The notes under the pieces: model-generated
What the model saw: only the letters and a program-made list of their open reading frames with translations
Told to the model about the DNA's origin: nothing
Databases searched by the model: none
Translations under genes and position numbers: made by a program
Part shown: positions 1 through 12,150 of the stretch, piece after piece
How the letters are laid out: every line of letters starts with the position of its first letter
How positions within the stretch are numbered: the first letter of the stretch is position 1
DNA from: Acanthamoeba castellanii str. Neff
Lineage: Eukaryota > Discosea > Longamoebia > Acanthamoebidae
Assembly: GCF_000313135.1 (NCBI RefSeq)
Contig: NW_004457490.1
Coordinates: 68,100-91,958, forward strand
Direction of reading: 5' to 3'
DNA length: 23,859 nt

Positions 1-83
1 TGACGATCATCGCCGGTGCGCTGGTGGGCGTGGCGGTGCTCGTCGGCTCCAAGAAGCTCTACGACGTCTACCGTCGCCGTTGA
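1..83 (+). CDS. 3' end of an upstream membrane protein gene (partial)
   Basis: Read in the frame starting at base 3, the first 81 bases encode a hydrophobic stretch (TIIAGALVGVAVLVG) followed by a short basic/aromatic tail (SKKLYDVYRRR) and a TGA at 81-83. This has the form of a C-terminal membrane anchor with a positively charged cytosolic end. Codon use is GC-rich like the neighbouring genes. Nothing upstream is visible, so the family cannot be named. It could be the last exon of a longer gene. Seen: one transmembrane-like segment and a stop. Inferred: single-pass or tail-anchored protein. Confidence 0.5.
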   Translation, partial: TIIAGALVGVAVLVGSKKLYDVYRRR

Positions 84-835
84 ACCGTCCGTTTGGTTAT
101 GGGCTGACATTTGCAGTTTTGAGGCGTGCTCACCTTGGCAAAACAGGATTGTTATGGCTGATGCCGAGGAACAACTTACCTTACCTTTTCAGAATTGTCA
201 ACCGTCTGTTCATTTATCATTAGGTATTGCGGAGAATTGCCGGAAATCTTGACACCGGAGCTCCGAATTTTCATTGGTTGCGTAAGCGAACTGCGCCCTT
301 CCGGCAAACAACGTTGAGGAGCGCAGATGTTCCGGCAGGCTGGAGAGCCCACCCCTCCCAACCGCACACGAAGAGGACGCTAGGACAAGAGGACCACTTG
401 GGATTTGCTCCATGGTGGGTGGCAGGGACTTGAGCACTGTGATGTCTGCACCTGTCTGCGGCCCCACACTGCGCACGTCGACCTTGCTGACCTTGTTCTC
501 CGCATAACTCACTTGCCGTAACTCCCCCGCTCCCTGCAAACACCCGCACTTGTCCGTCAGCACCAAAGCTACCATCACGCTATCTTATCTCCCTCTCCTG
601 TACACCACCTCAACCACACCACTACTCCTCCCTCCCCTCCCCAAAGCAACCATCATGACGACCAAGTGCTGGTACCCACACCATTCCCAGCAGTCTCCTG
701 CACTCAACACCATTTCTTTCCCATTACTTTTGGCGTCTCCTCCCTATCTCCTTATCTTCACTACGCGGCCCTGCTTGGTTAGGCTTGACCCTCCCCACCT
801 TCTTCTACAGTGACCGCACACGACAAAAGGAGGAC
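84..835. other. Intergenic region and GOGAT 5' leader
   Basis: No convincing coding region is visible. Bases 84-560 are of mixed composition and would hold the 3' UTR of the upstream gene and the promoter. Bases about 565-810 are strongly pyrimidine-rich and end in TTCTTCTACAG just before the GOGAT start. Together with a GTACAC near 600 this could be a leader intron (about 600-810); only the end signals support that. No clear TATA box was seen. Confidence 0.4.
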
Positions 836-3800
836 ATGACGAACAACACCTGGGGGGCCAACGACGACTTCGTGACCGGCTTCCCGCGCCCGCGGGTGCC
901 CACAATGTGGAGCCCCGACATGGAGCGCGACAGCTGCGGCGTGGCGCTGCTGGCCCACATCGGCGGGCAGGCCTCGCACGCGATCGTCAGCGACGCCCTG
1001 CTGGCCCTGAGCCGCATGGCCCACCGCGGGGCCAAGGGCTGCGACAACGCCGAAGACGGCGTGGGCATCATGCTCGCGCTGCCCCACGAATTCCTTCGCG
1101 CCTGTTGCGATGAAAAAGAAGATGGTGAAGTGGAGTGGGCTGAGGGGTCGCGGCAGCGGCTGCCCGAGCCGGGCGGCTACGCGGTGGGCATGATGTTCCT
1201 GGCATGGAAGGACGACGAGCGACGCCAAGCCCAGCGATTGGTGGAGCGGGCGATCGCCGCCCAGGAGGAGCTCCGGCTGCTCGGGTGGCGTCGGGTGCCA
1301 GTCGACGCCGCGAAGGCGCTGGGCCAGGGGCCTGCCAAGCACAACGCGCCCAGCGTGTGGCAATTCTTCGTCACGCACACCGAGGATGGTGGCGGGCTGC
1401 AGCCAACGAGCACGAATCCAGCAGAATTCGAGCGCAAGCTGTACATCCTCACCAAAGAAATCGAAAAGCTGGGCAAACGAACGACCGAAGATGGACCCGA
1501 CACTGGGTCGCCCCCGCAAGGTACTTTCTCCTCCTATGTTGTTCTCGAGCTGGTAAAATCGATTGCAGTACACACGATTTCAATTCATTGAATAAATGTG
1601 TGCGTAGATGGTGCGGGAACGTTCAAGGGCTACCTGTGCAGTCTGTCCAGCCGTACGGTGGTCTACAAGGGCCTCGTAGACTGCGGCCAGCTGGGCACCT
1701 TCTACCCCGACCTCCGCGACCCACGCGTTCAATCGCACGTCGCGCTCGTTCATGCGAGGTTCGCTCTACCGCCCTTCCCACGCACACTTTTCGTGTTGTG
1801 TGTGTGTCGTGCGTTTGTTGTCTCCGGCTCGCGTGTCTCTGCGTTTCGCCTGACTTCTGCGCCTCCTTAGGTTCAGCACCAACACCTTCCCCAGCTGGGC
1901 TCGTGCGCAGCCCTATCGTGTGCTCTGCCACAATGGCGAAATCAACACGCTCAGGTAAGCGCAACCTCTGCCTGCCCACACAACTGCCGCCACCTCATCA
2001 TCTCACCGACTCTTCTTCTTCCGTGGCGTACGCGCAGAGGCAACATCAACCGCATGCGCGCTCGGCAGGGCGTGATGCACACTCCGCTGTTCCCCGAGCC
2101 GGCACAGCTCGAGTCGCTGTACCCCGTCATTGACGAGACCGGGTCCGACTCTGGCATGCTCGACAACGCGCTCCAGTTCTACTCGATCACCAGCTCGCGC
2201 TCGCTGCCCGAGGCCCTGGCCACGATGGTGCCCGAGACCTGGGAGAAGGACGAGCTGATGGACCGTGACCGCAGGGCCTTCTACGAATACCACAGCTCGG
2301 TCCAGGAGCCGTGGGACGGCCCCGCGCTGCTGGCCTTCACCGACGCGCGCTTCGCCGGTGCCGTCCTGGACCGCAACGGCCTGCGACCGGCCCGCATCCT
2401 GGAGTTGAAGGACGGTCGCGTCATTCTGGCCTCCGAGGTACGCACGCTTTGCATTCCTTTGTTTGCAGCTGTGGAATGCTTGGAACGCAACTCGTTGGAA
2501 TGCTGCTCACCAACCCCTCCGCCTTATACAGGTCGGGCTGCTTCCGGTCGACGCCGACAACATAGCCAAGAAGACCCGGTTGAAGCCGGGCAAGTTTTTC
2601 CTGATCGATTTCGAGCAGAAGCGCATCATCAGGGACCGCGACTTCAAGCGCTCGATCGCCACCGCACAGCCCTACGCGCAGTGGCTCGCCCGGCAGAAGG
2701 TCGCACTCGACCGCGACCTCAAGCTGCTGTCAGGCCAGGCCACCACCGACCGTGTCGCGGCTGAGCGTCTCCTCACCGCGCCGCAGCTGCAGGCCCTGGC
2801 CCCGCTGCTGGCGCCCATCGAGGAGGGCGAAGCCGCGCTGCAGGCCGACCCGCAGCTCAAGGCCTTTCACTACACCGCCGAGCAGATCAACATGCTGCTC
2901 ACGCCCATGGGCAAGAGCGGCGTAGAGGCCCTGGGCTCGATGGGCAACGACGAAGCCCTGGCGTGCCTATCTAAAACCGGCAGGCGCGTGTCGGAATTCT
3001 TCAAGCAGCTCTTCGCGCAGGTGACCAACCCGCCCATCGACCCCATCCGCGAGACCGTCGTCATGGCCCTCAACACCTTCATTGGTGCGCCACTCACGCC
3101 ACACACACACACGACACAACACGTTAACACAATTTCTGTCATGTTGATGCAGGTCCTGAGGGTAATGTGCTCGTACCTGAGGAGGGTCACTGCCACCGGT
3201 TGCAGATCCAGTCGCCCACGCTCACCACGCCGGAGTTCCTCGCCATCGCTGCCCTGCCGCAGACCAACCCTGGATTGGGGTGGACCACCAGCGTACGTCC
3301 TCGCACATGTGCTGCGCCTCCGTCATCACAATACTCATTCCAATACTAAACGCACTGCGCAGGTGGTCGACATTACATACCCACTCGACCAACGCCTGGA
3401 CGAAGCGATCGAGGCGCTGTGCGAAAAGGCCGAGGAGGCCGTCGCCCAGGGTGCCCACTTCCTCATCCTCTCCGACGTCTCCGCAGGCGCCAATGCGCTG
3501 GCGGTGCCCGCCTTGATGTACGTGCATGTCCGGCCCTCAGCGTGTAAGCGTGCACGCTGACACGCACACGCACACGGCCTACACGTGCCCTCCTCGCGCA
3601 AATGCAGGGCGACGGGCGCTGTGCATCACCACCTGATCAAGCGGCAGCTCCGGTGCAAGTGTGCGCTGGTGGTTGCCTCGGCCGACCCACGGGACGTGCA
3701 CGACCTCTGCCTGCTGGTCGGGTTCGGCGCCGACGCCGTGTATCCCTATATGGTCTACCGATGCTTCATCGCTCTCGGCGACGAGCTCCAGCACGACGGC

Positions 3801-6800
3801 GAGAAGGAGAAGGAGTTGACGGCGTCGTCATCGCCTCAGCAGCCGCAGTCGCAGCTCAAGAAGGACCTGCTCACGCCGTGCCCGGCCATCGGCAAGTACA
3901 GGTCGGCCGTCGACAAGGGCATACTGAAGGTGATGGCCAAGATGGGCATCTCCACGCTGGCCAGCTACAAGGGCGCCCAGGTATTCGAAGCCGTGGGTCT
4001 GGGCCGCGACGTGGTCAAGACCTGCTTCGAGGGCGTCTCCTCTCGCCTCTCCGGTACAGTCATCTTTTCTGTTGGCCTGCTATGAATGTTGTCGACAATA
4101 TTCATAGCATTCTCACACCGTAACCGGTGGTTGGTGGCTACCAGGTCTGTCCTTCCGCCATTTCGACGCGACGCTGCGCGGGTGGCACGAAAAGGGCTAC
4201 GGAGCTGGTGCGCTCAAGACGCTGCCCAATGCGGGTCAGTACCACTGGCGCGCCGAGGGCGAGGCGCACGCCCACGACCCAACGTACGTCATCGTCGTCG
4301 TCGACACACACACACACACAAGGTCGATGCGTGGACCTAATATTTTCTTGCGGCTTGGTTTGTGTGTCGCCCGAGGCAGTGCGATGGCGAAGCTGCAGGA
4401 AGCTACGCGGACCAACAGCAAGGAGGCGTTCCGAAGCTACTCGGAGCTGGCCGACGCCAACACCAGGCGATGCATGCTGCGGGGCCTCTTCTCCTTCCGC
4501 GCTGGCTCCCCCATTCCCATCGATGAAGTCGAGCCCGCCGCAGCTATTGTAGTACGTTCACGACACGACACGACACACGACCAACGACACAACACAACCA
4601 ACGACGACACCGAAATCTAAGATTGTTTGGGACAACAGAAACGATTCTGCACGGGCGCAATGTCGTACGGCTCCATCTCCAAGGAAACGCACGAGACCCT
4701 GGCTGTGGCGATGAACCGCGCCGGCGGTCGCTCCAACTCGGGCGAGGGCGGCGAGGACTACGAGCGGTTCCAGCCGCTGGCCAACGGCGACTCCAAGCGC
4801 TCGGCCATCAAGCAGTGGCCTCGGCCCGGTTCGGCGTGACCTCCTACTACCTGCTGCACGCGGACCAGCTGCAGATTAAGATGGCCCAGGGCGCCAAGCC
4901 CGGCGAGGGCGGCGAGCTGCCCGGCCCCAAGGTGAGCGAGGAGATCGGCCGGACGCGTCATTCCGTGGCTGGCGTGGGCCTCATTTCACCGCCGCCCCAC
5001 CACGACATCTACTCCATCGAGGATCTGGCGCAGCTCATCCACGACCTCCACTGGTACACAACCAACAACCATTCTTTGCATTCTTGCTGCTTGTGTGTCT
5101 AAGAATTATTATTCTTCTTTTTACCCAGTGCCAATATTCGCGCGACGGTGAGCGTCAAGCTGGTGTCGCAGGTCGGCGTCGGGGTGGTGGCCGCGGGCGT
5201 CGCCAAAGCTCATGCCGGTATGCAGCCTACGTCCCTTTTCTCACATATTTTCTCCACATTTCATGCTCACACTCACATTGTGGCCGCCACCCAACAGATC
5301 ATATCGTCATCTCCGGCCATGATGGCGGCACCGGCGCTTCCCGCTGGACCGGCATCAAGTACGCCGGCCTGCCGTGGGAGCTGGGCCTGTCGGAAGCGCA
5401 GCAGTGCCTGGTGATGAGCGGCCTGCGCGACCGCGTGGTGCTGCACGTCGACGGCGGCATACGAACGGCGTTCGACGTCGTCGTGGGCGCTCTGCTTGGA
5501 GCCGAAGAGTTCGGCTTCGGTACCGTGCCGCTCATCGTGCTCGGCTGTATCATGATGCGCAAGGTACACGCTACCCACCGCACCAGACATGCGTGATTGT
5601 GAGCGCCCTGACTGACCACGATGTGGTCGTCCGCAGTGCCATCTCAATACGTGCCCGGTGGGCATTGCCACGCAAGACCCGGTACTGCGGGCCAAGTTCA
5701 AGGGCCAGCCCGAGCACGTCCTCAATTTCTTCTTCCTCATCGTACGTTCAACCGAACCGCTGCGCCGTTGGCCTTTTTCCCGCCCGGCTGACTGACTGAT
5801 CTTTCGCCACCAACCACCGCCTCGACCTTCCGTCGTGCAGGCCGAAGAGGTGAGGAATTACATGGCAGCCATGGGTTTCCGCACCATGGACGAGATGATT
5901 GGTACACACAACTAGTTATGCACACGCACATGCAACACGCACACGCACACACGCGCGCACCACCAAACACGGTTGTGCAGATTGGTGGATGGGCTGACCA
6001 ACGTTTGGTTTACCCCACTACCTCGGGAATGTGAAGGTCGTACGGACATGTTGGAGGTGTCCGGCGAGAATGAAGCCCGCGTGGCCGACCTGGGACTCGA
6101 CCTCTCTCCGCTTCTCGCCGACGCGGCCACCCTGCGCCCGGGGGCCGGCATCCGCTTCAAGCCGTCGAACAAGTCGCGACCGGCGGACCACGTCGACGCC
6201 GCGATCACCGCCTCGCTGGACAAGGTGGCGAGCTCCGACCCCAACACTACGAAGGAGCCCATTGCCATCGACCTCAACGTGGAGAACACGTCGCGGAGCG
6301 TGGGCGCCACGGCCAGCTACCACGTCTCCCGACTCTTCGGACCCGACGGCCTGCCGCACGTATGCACATTCCTTCACATTCCATGCATTCTTCACTAAAA
6401 GAAGGCTGACACGTAATGCCACGTCATAGGGCCAGGAGGTGGCGGTGAGCCTGCGCGGCAGCGCGGGCCAGAGCTTCGGCGCGTTCCTGGCGTCGGGCGT
6501 GCGGATGGAGGTGGTGGGCGACGCCAACGACTACGTGGGCAAGGGCCTCTCCGGCGGCACCCTGGTGATCCGCGGCCACGGCGAGGCCATGATGGGCGTC
6601 ACCGCCGGCAACGCTTGCCTGTACGGCGCCACGTCCGGCCGCCTCTTCCTGCATGGCCGCGCCGCGCAGCGCTTCGGCGTGCGCAACTCGGGCGCCGTGG
6701 CCGTAATCGAGGGCGCCGGCGACCACTGCTGCGAGTACATGACCGGCGGTATCTGCGTGGTGCTGGGCAAGGTGGGCAAGAACTTCGCCGCCGGCATGAC

Positions 6801-9470
6801 CGGCGGGCTGGCCTACGTGTGGTGCCCCACCGGCGGTGGCGATCAGGACCGCGAGGCGGACTTCCGGCGCCAGTGCAACATGGAGATGGTGTCGCTCTAC
6901 AAGCTGAACGAAGTCGAGCCAGCCGACGCGGAGCAGGTGCGGGCGCTCATCCAGCAGCACGCCGACTACACCGGATCCCGCGTAGCCGCCGAGCTCTTGG
7001 GCAGGTGGCCCGAGGTACGCTCTTTTGTTTTTAGTGGCTTCGACGGGGTCGTGTTGTTCGTCATTGAGTGCGTGCTGTATAGAGGCTTGGTATTATCGTG
7101 TGTGTGCCGTGTGTGCCGTGTGTCATGTGCGCGTGCGATGCCGAATACTCATAGCTGTGCTGGTACTGCTCCTAGGCGGTTGGTGAGTTCATCAAGGTGT
7201 ACCCGAACGACTACCGGCGTGTGATGGAGGAGCGCCGCTGGGAAGGCGGTCTCGCCAGTGTCCAGAAGCCGCCCACACCCGCCCAACAGCCCAAGTACAT
7301 TTCACAACCGCGCACGCACACAACCGCACGCACAACGCACAATCGCTGATTCTTATGACGGTGCGCTGTCAGGAACGAACTGGTGGACCAGCAGCACAAG
7401 AAGGTGGGCGACATCGAAGATATGATCGAAAAGTACAAGAACGTGGTTCCCACGGGCACCGAGGCCAAGATCCGCGGCTTCATGCGGTATCCGCGCAAGA
7501 AGCACGCGCTCCGGCCGACCAAGGAGCGGGTCAGCGACTTTGGCGAGATCTTTGTGGCGCACGCCGACGCCGATGGACCCGTGCACGAGGAGGAGAAAAA
7601 GACGCAGGCCGCGCGTTGCATGGACTGCGGCGTTCCCTTCTGCCAATCCGAGACTGGTACGCTTCCCACACCGGCTTGCCTGTACGTGTGTCGTGTGTCG
7701 TGTGTCGTGTGTCGTGTGTCGTGTGTCGTGTGTCGTGTGTGATTGCTGATGGGCAACTCCACGGGTTGAGTGTAGGCTGTCCGATCTCGAACCTGATCCC
7801 GGACTTCAATGCGCTGGTGTACGCGGACAAGTGGGAGGAGGCGTACCGAGTCCTCAGCAAGACCAACAACTTCCCCGAGTTCACCGGCCGCGCCTGTCCC
7901 GCTCCCTGCGAGGTACCTCTCCTGCCAGTGAATTCCTTGCATTCCTCCCATGGAGCATCGTTCACACTGGTCTTCCTTCCCCATAGGGCGCCTGTGTGCT
8001 GGGAATCAACTCGTCCGCAGTCACGATCAAGGATCTCGAACACGTACGTGACACACACACACACACACACAACAAGGCGATCACAACTAACATGAAACAA
8101 TCGACGGAAATGTCACACAGAGCATCATCGATCGCGCGTGGCAGGAGGGTTGGGTCGTGCCATGCCCGCCCCTCGTGCGAACCGGCAAATCGGTGGTGCG
8201 TACAACTTCCTTCATTCTATTATTATCCTTTTTTCTGATTGGTGTAGCTGACGTCCACACCAGGCGGTGATCGGGAGCGGTCCGGCGGGACTGGCGGCCG
8301 CCGATCAGCTCAACAAGGCGGGCTACCTCGTGACCGTCTACGAGCGAGCCGATCGACCCGGCGGCCTGCTCATGTACGGCATTCCCAACATGAAGATCGA
8401 CAAGCGGCAGGTGGTGGAGCGTCGCCTGCGGTTGATGGAGCAGGAGGGCGTCAAGTTCGTCACGGGCGTAAGCGTGGGCCAGCCGGGCGCCGTGTCCCTG
8501 GGCCAGCTGCGCGCCCAGTTCGACGCCGTGCTGCTGGCCTGCGGCGCCACCGCCGCGCGCGACCTCCTCTCGACGCCCGGCCGTCAGCTGCAGGGCATCC
8601 ACCAGGCCATGGAGTACCTCACCGCCTCGACCCGCGCCCTGCTGGCCGATGAGAAGCAGCGGTCCACGATCGACGCCAGGGGCCGCCATGTGGTGGTGAT
8701 CGGCGGTGGAGACACGGGCACGGACTGCATCGGCACGTCGCTGCGCCAGGGCTGCGCGTCGGTGACCAACCTCGAGATCATGCCGCGGCCGCCCAACGAC
8801 CGGGCCGACGACAACCCGTGGCCGCAGTGGCCCCGCGTGTTCAAGGTCGACTACGGCCACGAGGAGGCCGCCGCGATCAACGCCAGCGGCGGCGGCGGCG
8901 ACCCGCGCACGCACCTGACCTCGACCAAGGCCTTCGTGGCCGACGAGGCCACCGGGACACGCGTGGCCGGGGTCAGGACCGTGCAGGTCCGGTGGGACAA
9001 GGAGGCCGGCAGCGGTCGGTGGGTAATGTGCGAGGTGGCCGGCAGCGAGCAGGTGCTCAAGGCCGACCTCGTGCTGCTGGCCATGGGCTTCGTGGGGCCC
9101 GAGAAGGCCGTCGTGGACTCCACTACTACCGGCGATGATGATGGTGAGGCTTGCAAGCCAGAGTTCGACGCGCGGGGCAACTTCAAGGCCGCCTACGGGG
9201 CCTTCCACACCTCCGTACCGGGCGTGTTCGCCGCCGGCGACTGCCGACGCGGCCAGAGCCTCATCGTGTGGGCCATCAACGGTAAATCACCGCCGCATTC
9301 GTTCTTTTTCTTTTCGTTCTTTCTTGGTGTGGGTGCGGTTCCTTGGCTCATGTGAGTCCTTTCTTCTTCCGTTCGCAGAGGGGCGAGGTGCGGCGGCGGA
9401 GATCGATCGGCACCTGATGGGCGGCAAGACGGCGCTGCCTGGCGTTGCGCCCAACAAGAAGTGTTGCTAG
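836..9470 (+). CDS. GLT1: Glutamate synthase (GOGAT), fused alpha/beta, 24 exons
   Basis: Makes two glutamates from glutamine plus 2-oxoglutarate using NAD(P)H; probably cytosolic, as no transit peptide is seen. Exons: 836-1520, 1608-1758, 1871-1954, 2038-2437, 2532-3084, 3153-3292, 3363-3517, 3608-4053, 4145-4283, 4380-4551, 4639-5053, 5129-5217, 5298-5563, 5637-5741, 5841-5901, 6037-6359, 6430-7014, 7176-7294, 7373-7656, 7776-7912, 7987-8043, 8121-8195, 8264-9281, 9379-9470. About 2,183 residues, the usual size for fused GOGAT. A 33-residue propeptide precedes the Ntn nucleophile Cys34 ([11 protein letters not shown]). The FMN domain has GAMSYGSIS and GHDGGTGAS, with [3Fe-4S] cysteines near 1227, 1233 and 1238 (CHLNTCPVG). 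The GXGXG domain lies in exons 16-17. The beta part has [10 protein letters not shown] and [11 protein letters not shown] [4Fe-4S] motifs, an FAD site ([13 protein letters not shown], ~1817) and an NAD(P)H site ([13 protein letters not shown], ~1955). One base is missing near 4815. NADH versus NADPH preference cannot be read here. Confidence 0.95.
7685..7741 (+). repeat. TCGTGTG heptamer tandem array inside a GOGAT intron
   Basis: About eight tandem copies of a 7-base unit (TCGTGTG) fill the middle of intron 7657-7775. The copies are essentially perfect. The array lies between a GTACGC donor and a TGTAG acceptor and is spliced out in the model. No function is evident; it is one of many GT/CA-rich low-complexity tracts in the introns of this window. 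Confidence 0.85.
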
Positions 9471-9558
9471 CGTTGCAGTTCCAGTTTTGCTTCACTGAAG
9501 AACATGTTTATCATACTACTTGTTGTTTTAATGACCCACCATAGCCTTGCTTACTTTG

Positions 9559-10408
9559 ATGGAGGACGACGCCACCGCGGTGCTGCCCGACGAGCTTCTC
9601 GTTCGAATCTTCAAGTACTTCTACAAACGACCCCCCCAACTGACGCTCTACGTTTTGGAGCCCCGCCCCGGCGTGACGATGGGTGGTTGTGGTGGGGGGG
9701 GGCGCAGGTTCGTGGGCGTGCGGGCCGAGTGGTTGTGTGCGGCGGCGCTGGTGAGCCACCGGTGGCACGGCGTGGCCACCTACCGCCCGCTCTGGCGCCC
9801 CTTCTTCCTCGCCCACTGTGGCTATACGCCACTGGCCGCCCTTGCCCGCGGCCACGCCCCGCCCGCTGACGCCAACGACTGCGGCAACGACCTCCTCTGG
9901 TGGGACAACCTGGGCGACGAGGTCCGCCACGACCGTACGTCCCTCTTTGATCAAATAATTAATAATTGAAAATACAAATATTCATTTTTCTTGATTTTAT
10001 TTTATTTTATTTTATTTGTAGAGCAAGGAGACGAGCAGCTGGCGACGAAGGACGGAGGAGGAGGACTACGATGAGTGCGGCAACGTGATCGAGTGGCGGC
10101 AGGAGCTGATCTACCACACGCGACGACCGCACCAGCGCTGGACAAGTGGCGAACGAACCGAGCTTTTCCGTAGCCGTACTGGAGATCTCTCACCTCGTGC
10201 ATGCACCAACTGCTCTGGGGTGGGGCGAGTCTCATCACTGGCGTGCGCCGCGATGGCGTGTGGCCGTGCGCAGACGACAGCGGACGGATCAGGACCAAGG
10301 AGGGCGCCAACAAGCAGGCCGTGGCTGCAGTGCGACCGGGCATGGCCAGCCATGCCACCACGTCGGGCCTTTCCTTCTATCTCGGCTCCACCGGCGGAAG
10401 TGCGCACA

Positions 10409-10482
<74 letters not shown>

Positions 10483-12111
10483 CACAGAGAGAGAGAGATT
10501 GGGGGCACTTCTGGCATCACGGTCCAACCCAACACCACCCCAACCACTGCAGCTGCGCACCTGCCGGGCATTGTGTGCAACGACATGGTGTGGCCGAGCG
10601 ACGAGTGCCTCTACCTCCTCAACAATACTCGATTGGTGCGGCACGTCCGCCTGAAAACGGGTGATGTGTGTGCGTGCGTGTCATGTGCCGCGTGTCGTGT
10701 GTCGTGTCGTGTGTCGTGTGTTGTGCGTTGTGCGTTGTGTGCGCTTGCATGATTTGACGTTGCATGGTGTGCCGCGCGTGGGGAGAGCAGGAGCTGATCG
10801 ACGTCTCACGACTGGGGCATGTGGAGAGCATTATGGAACTCACGATGAGCGAGCCTCACCGCGAGGCCGAGCCCGGCAGGCTCTTCACGGTCGATCCCCC
10901 ACAACAACCAAACCGCGTACGTGGCCACGGCCAGTGGCATCCTTGGCGTAGACCTGCGCACCGGTCTCCACACTTTCCAGGTGCGTGTGCGCATGCGTGC
11001 GGTGTGTGCGTGTGGTGGAGCGTGTGCGTGTGCGGTGGTGCGGTGGTGTGTGCGAGCGTGCAAGACTGATTTGTTTTTTTTATCGACCATCAAACCATGT
11101 CGTGTGCAGGCCTTGTGGAGGATGGACAGGGAGTCGCTGCTGTTGTTCGCCCACGGCGGGTACCAGCACCCGCACGAGCTCGTGCTGGCGGACCCGCAGA
11201 CGGTGGCCGTGTGGGACCTGCGCAAGATCAGCGAGCCCCCGTGTGCGCACCAATTCCTCACAAGCGGCCCTGGTGCGTTTTTTTAACAGCCTCACCGACC
11301 CTTTGTCCTGTGACTGGAGGGGACCCTGATGCCTTGCGCTTGTCACACAGGTATGCGGTTTAATGTGGTCGCCTACCACGACGGCGAGCTGTTGACCTTC
11401 AGCACGTGCTGTGAACGGGTCGCCATTCAAAAGTGTGTTCAGCTTCCCCCCCCCGCACATGATGATGTTGAATTGATCTAAAATCAACGTGGTATCACCG
11501 TCACCGTCACCGTCACCGTCACCGTCACCGTCACCGTCACCGTCACCGTCACCGTCACCGTCACCGTCACCAGGTGGAAGACGGCGGGAGGAGTGATGAT
11601 CCAGGACAAGGACGAGAACGAGCGCCTCCTTCAACATATCCAGCGTCATTCAACTCGTAGTATGGTCAACCCAAACCCAAACCCAAACCCAAACCCAAAC
11701 CCAAACCCAAACACAAACCCAAACCCAAACCCAAACACAAATACAGTGCGGGCGCCCTACGCAGCGCAGTTCGACCGGAGGAAGTACGTTCTGGAAACGG
11801 ATTCCGGGGTGGTTGTGGTCGACCGCCAGAGCGGGGCCGCCACCACATACCCGCAGGCCTACTGGGGGCCTCCAAACACCTTGCGCTACTGTGGTCCCAG
11901 TCTCCTCGAGTGCTCTCCTAGACAGTACGTGACGTTGGCAATAGTGCTGATGACTGTCTCCTGCCTCTCGCAACAACATAACTCACACCAGACACACAAC
12001 ACACACACACACACACAACACACACAACCGACGCGACCAACGACAATCACAATACTCAGCCAGGTCTACTTGTGGGACTTCAGTGTGGAGCCAGGCCTGT
12101 TTGGCGCGTGA
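9559..12111 (+). CDS. F-box protein with C-terminal WD40-like propeller
   Basis: Likely substrate-receptor subunit of an SCF ubiquitin ligase. The N-terminus has an F-box split by a Gly/Arg-rich loop: LPDELLVRIFKYF, then AAALVSHRWHGVATYRPLWR. The C-terminal half has propeller-like blades: SGILGVDLRTG, DPQTVAVWDLRK, SGVVVVDRQSG, and QVYLWDF just before the stop. The ATG at 9559 is chosen because it directly precedes the F-box and lies 88 bp after the GOGAT stop. Exons supported in the 3' half: to 10980, 11110-11273, 11351-11432, 11574-11656, 11747-11924, 12060-12111. Exon 1 ends about 9934 at a GTACGT donor. From 10022 to 10915 the reading frame shifts several times (YDECGNVIEWRQE, then SVAVLEISHLVHAPTAL, then SLITGVRRDG), so exon boundaries there are unresolved; an extra C at 10898-10902 explains one shift. 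Family call is fair; ligand unknown. Confidence 0.7.
10411..10478 (+). repeat. (AC)34 microsatellite
   Basis: Uninterrupted AC dinucleotide tract of 68 bases within the F-box gene, followed by a short GA tract (about 10486-10498). It most likely lies in an intron starting at GTGCGC (10400) and ending at one of several AG positions in the GA tract. The tract has no stop codons in any frame, so a His-Thr repeat reading cannot be excluded by frame alone. Confidence 0.95.
11495..11571 (+). repeat. TCACCG hexamer array in an F-box gene intron
   Basis: About 12.8 perfect copies of TCACCG occupy the 3' half of intron 11433-11573. The last partial copy runs directly into the acceptor (TCACCAG). This replaces the usual polypyrimidine tract with a C-rich repeat. 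On the opposite strand the array reads as a Gly-Asp repeat without stops, which is an artefact of its period. Confidence 0.95.
11668..11740 (+). repeat. CCCAAA hexamer array in an F-box gene intron
   Basis: About a dozen near-perfect CCCAAA units, with a few C-to-A variants (ACACAAA), fill intron 11657-11746. The complementary strand is (TTTGGG)n, with many closely spaced GGG runs that could form G-quadruplexes. It resembles telomere repeats in form but is interstitial and flanked by coding exons in one gene. Confidence 0.95.
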
Positions 12112-12150
12112 GAAGAGAGATAATAAGAACATTTTTGTGAAGTTTGTTGT

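Noticed and set aside
822..838. Shine-Dalgarno-like AAAGGAGGAC immediately before the GOGAT ATG
   Set aside because: The gene has 23 spliceosomal introns, so bacterial initiation is irrelevant; the match is chance.
7685..7741. Regular repeats considered as a CRISPR array
   Set aside because: Direct tandem heptamers without spacers, inside a GT-AG intron.
8087..9208. Long minus-strand open frame (373 codons) opposite the GOGAT beta domain, and similar ones elsewhere
   Set aside because: It is antisense to a strongly conserved coding exon; GC-rich codon bias leaves the opposite strand free of stops. The translation is Ala/Gly/Val/His-rich and matches no motif.
10411..10478. AC tract as a coding His-Thr repeat
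   Set aside because: It is open in every frame simply because the repeat lacks stops; a GTGCGC donor precedes it and AG acceptors follow, and similar tracts elsewhere lie in clear introns.
11668..11740. CCCAAA array considered as a telomere or chromosome end
   Set aside because: It is short, interstitial and lies between two in-phase exons of one gene.
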